From contig CALAJH010000001.1 in the NCBI GenBank assembly GCA_937922655.1, positions 62,001 to 126,000 on the forward strand: a DNA stretch of 64,000 nucleotides, in the 5' to 3' direction. This stretch comes from an uncultured Bacteroidia bacterium. Lineage in GTDB: Bacteria; Bacteroidota; Bacteroidia; J057; CALAJH01. The position numbers and the translations under genes are program-made. The notes under the pieces were generated by a model that did not search any database, was not told the origin of the DNA, and saw only the letters and a program-made list of their open reading frames with translations. Below are positions 62,960 through 64,000 of this stretch, piece by piece (within the stretch, counting starts at the first letter, position 1; every line of letters starts with the position of its first letter).

Positions 62960-63648
62960 ACGGGAACGGGAATGGCGGTGCGTTCGTGAACCCAAGAGAT
63001 GATTTGCGCCACCTGCCCTTCGACCGAAAGATGGGTGGTGTCGAGTTCGAGGGCGTCGTCGGCTTTGCGAAGGGGGCTGTCGGCGCGGCCGGCGTCGAGT
63101 TGGTCGCGGCGGACAAGGTCTTGACGAACGGCGTCTTCATCGACCTCGAAACCGGCGGCTCGAAGTTCGGCCACGCGCCGAACCACGCGCGCATCCAATT
63201 CCGCAACCATGAACACTTTGAGTTCCGCGTCGGGAAAAACGACCGTGCCAATATCCCGGCCGTCCATGACCACGCCGCCGCCGGCGCCGATTTTTCTTTG
63301 CCGTTCGACCATGTATCTACGCACGGCGGGATACGCGCTCACGACGCTCACCCCCGCGGATACCTCGGGGGAACGAATTTCCGTGCCAAGCGCCGTGTCG
63401 TTTAAGGTTACCCGTTTGATTTTTTCGTCTTGGGTAAAGCCGACCTTTACCCGGGAAAGATAATCCAATACGCCCGTTGAGTCGTCGAAATCAATTTTTT
63501 CCAACAGAAGGCCGTAGGTAAAGGCTCGATACATCGCGCCGGTGTCGATGTACAAATATTCCAATACTTGGGCGACTTGTTTGGCGGTCGTGCTTTTGCC
63601 CACCGCCGCGCCTCCGTCTATCGCTATCGTTATCCGACGCGCTTTCAT
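62956..63648 (-). CDS. cmk: Cytidylate kinase
   Basis: 230 residues from the ATG giving MKARRITIAIDGGAAVGKST; upstream in-frame codons precede the -7 box. It phosphorylates CMP and dCMP. The P-loop is GGAAVGKSTTA; LYIDTGAMYRAFTYGLL holds the CMP-site Asp and Arg; GGVVMDGRDIGTVVFPDAELKVF and DQLDAGRADSPLRKADDALELDTT follow, with the LID Arg residues. Length is normal. It is the first gene of a four-gene run whose neighbours are DUF697, a lipoprotein and an acylase, each joined by short overlaps. A TATCTTTG box ends four bases before its ATG. Confidence 0.97.
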   Translation of the reverse strand: MKARRITIAIDGGAAVGKSTTAKQVAQVLEYLYIDTGAMYRAFTYGLLLEKIDFDDSTGVLDYLSRVKVGFTQDEKIKRVTLNDTALGTEIRSPEVSAGVSVVSAYPAVRRYMVERQRKIGAGGGVVMDGRDIGTVVFPDAELKVFMVAELDARVVRRVAELRAAGFEVDEDAVRQDLVRRDQLDAGRADSPLRKADDALELDTTHLSVEGQVAQIISWVHERTAIPVPV

Positions 63649-63652
63649 GCCC

Positions 63653-63660
63653 CAAAGATA
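63653..63660 (-). promoter_or_regulatory. -7 box of the cmk operon
   Basis: TATCTTTG on the minus strand, ending four bases before the cmk ATG; a clear -33 TTTG was not found. A leaderless start is implied. Confidence 0.5.
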
Positions 63661-63767
63661 CAACAATTCGACGAACCCCGGCGCCCCTTGCACACGGAAT
63701 TTTTCAATTGTTCGGTTGTAATTTTTGTAAAAACGTTCCGAAGATAGGGATAAAACGCCCCGAGGCG

Positions 63768-64000
63768 TTATTGCATCAATATTTTACGGGCTTCGTCGAG
63801 GGCTTTGGAAAGGTTATGGGGTTCTTTTCCGCCGGCGGTGGCGTAATATTTTTGTCCCCCGCCCCCGCCTTTGACTATCGGCCCGATGGCTTTTATCAAC
63901 GCGACCGCGTCGATTTCCGTCAAATCTTCGGTGGCCATGACGCTCAAATAGGCTTTGCCTTCGGCTTCGGCCCCCAAAACAAAAAGCGTATTTGTCGCGT
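63768..64000 (-). CDS. alaS: Alanyl-tRNA synthetase, C-terminal end (5' part outside window)
   Basis: The frame stays open to the window edge; the visible part encodes about 77 residues. It matches the C-terminal DHHA1 domain of AlaS: LFVLGAEAEGKAYLSVMATEDL, then IKAIGPIVKGGGGGQKYYATAGGKE with the glycine-rich loop, and LSKALDEARKIL at the very end. The start seen within the window is only an internal codon. The gene reads away from the cmk operon's 5' end in the same direction, 107 bp before the cmk -7 box. Confidence 0.9.
   Translation of the reverse strand, partial: ATNTLFVLGAEAEGKAYLSVMATEDLTEIDAVALIKAIGPIVKGGGGGQKYYATAGGKEPHNLSKALDEARKILMQ

Overview
The window reads as a chromosomal segment of a Bacteroidota bacterium. 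Family-level signs are type IX secretion (T9SS) C-terminal sorting domains, SprB-type repeats, DUF4249, DUF4159 and DUF5522 proteins, a type III glutamine synthetase, and promoters of the Bacteroidota form (TTTG at -33, TAnnTTTG at -7). Base composition is moderately GC-rich (by eye). The class cannot be fixed from sequence reading alone. The clade II nitrous oxide reductase cluster says the organism can respire N2O. I see no tRNA, rRNA, CRISPR array, insertion sequence or prophage.

Layout. 1-5.1 kb: a truncated WbbL-type glycosyltransferase, a DUF4159 protein, an Omp85-family outer-membrane protein, an orphan phosphate permease (pstA) and a small lipoprotein. 5.4-12.1 kb: a small orphan protein, pyrD, an Rpn-type nuclease-like protein with a 48-bp repeat, a beta-helix lipoprotein, a secreted dockerin-like protein and a LolD/MacB-type ATPase. 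12.4-19.0 kb: a complete minus-strand nos cluster (cytochrome c, nosZ, a NosB-like/NosL fusion, nosD, nosF, nosY). 19.3-23.7 kb: DUF4031, a response regulator-PP2C phosphatase, an IscA-type protein and glnN between two strong terminators. 23.8-27.1 kb: a hypothetical protein, a TPR protein and a haem-binding beta-propeller lipoprotein. 27.2-39.7 kb: one 12.4-kb gene for a 4,146-residue T9SS adhesin. 39.9-44.5 kb: glmS, a glycosyltransferase, a DsbA-like protein and a DUF4249 lipoprotein. 44.7-51.1 kb: ruvA, a second T9SS protein, a soluble histidine kinase, DUF5522 and pabA/trpG. 51.3-56.1 kb: a decayed FN3 fragment, gcvT, a class V aminotransferase, adk and two downstream genes. 56.1-59.0 kb: a two-gene unit resembling hydrogenase-4 subunits HyfF and HyfG without metal ligands. 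59.2-64.0 kb: the operon cmk, DUF697/SHOCT, lipoprotein, acylase, and the 3' end of alaS.

How it fits together. The nos genes encode periplasmic N2O reduction, its electron-donor cytochrome, and copper-site maturation by NosDFY and NosL. The giant adhesin, the 967-residue protein, the Omp85 protein and several lipoproteins build a cell surface typical of gliding or biofilm-forming Bacteroidota. Most other genes are housekeeping (pyrD, glnN, glmS, ruvA, gcvT, adk, cmk, alaS).

The strongest unusual signals are a three-fold five-module super-repeat of about 1.19 kb inside the adhesin, the HyfF/HyfG pair standing alone, the NosB-like/NosL fusion that keeps an internal start and lipoprotein-like signal, and repeated placement of the -7 box 3-7 nt before start codons, which implies leaderless mRNAs.
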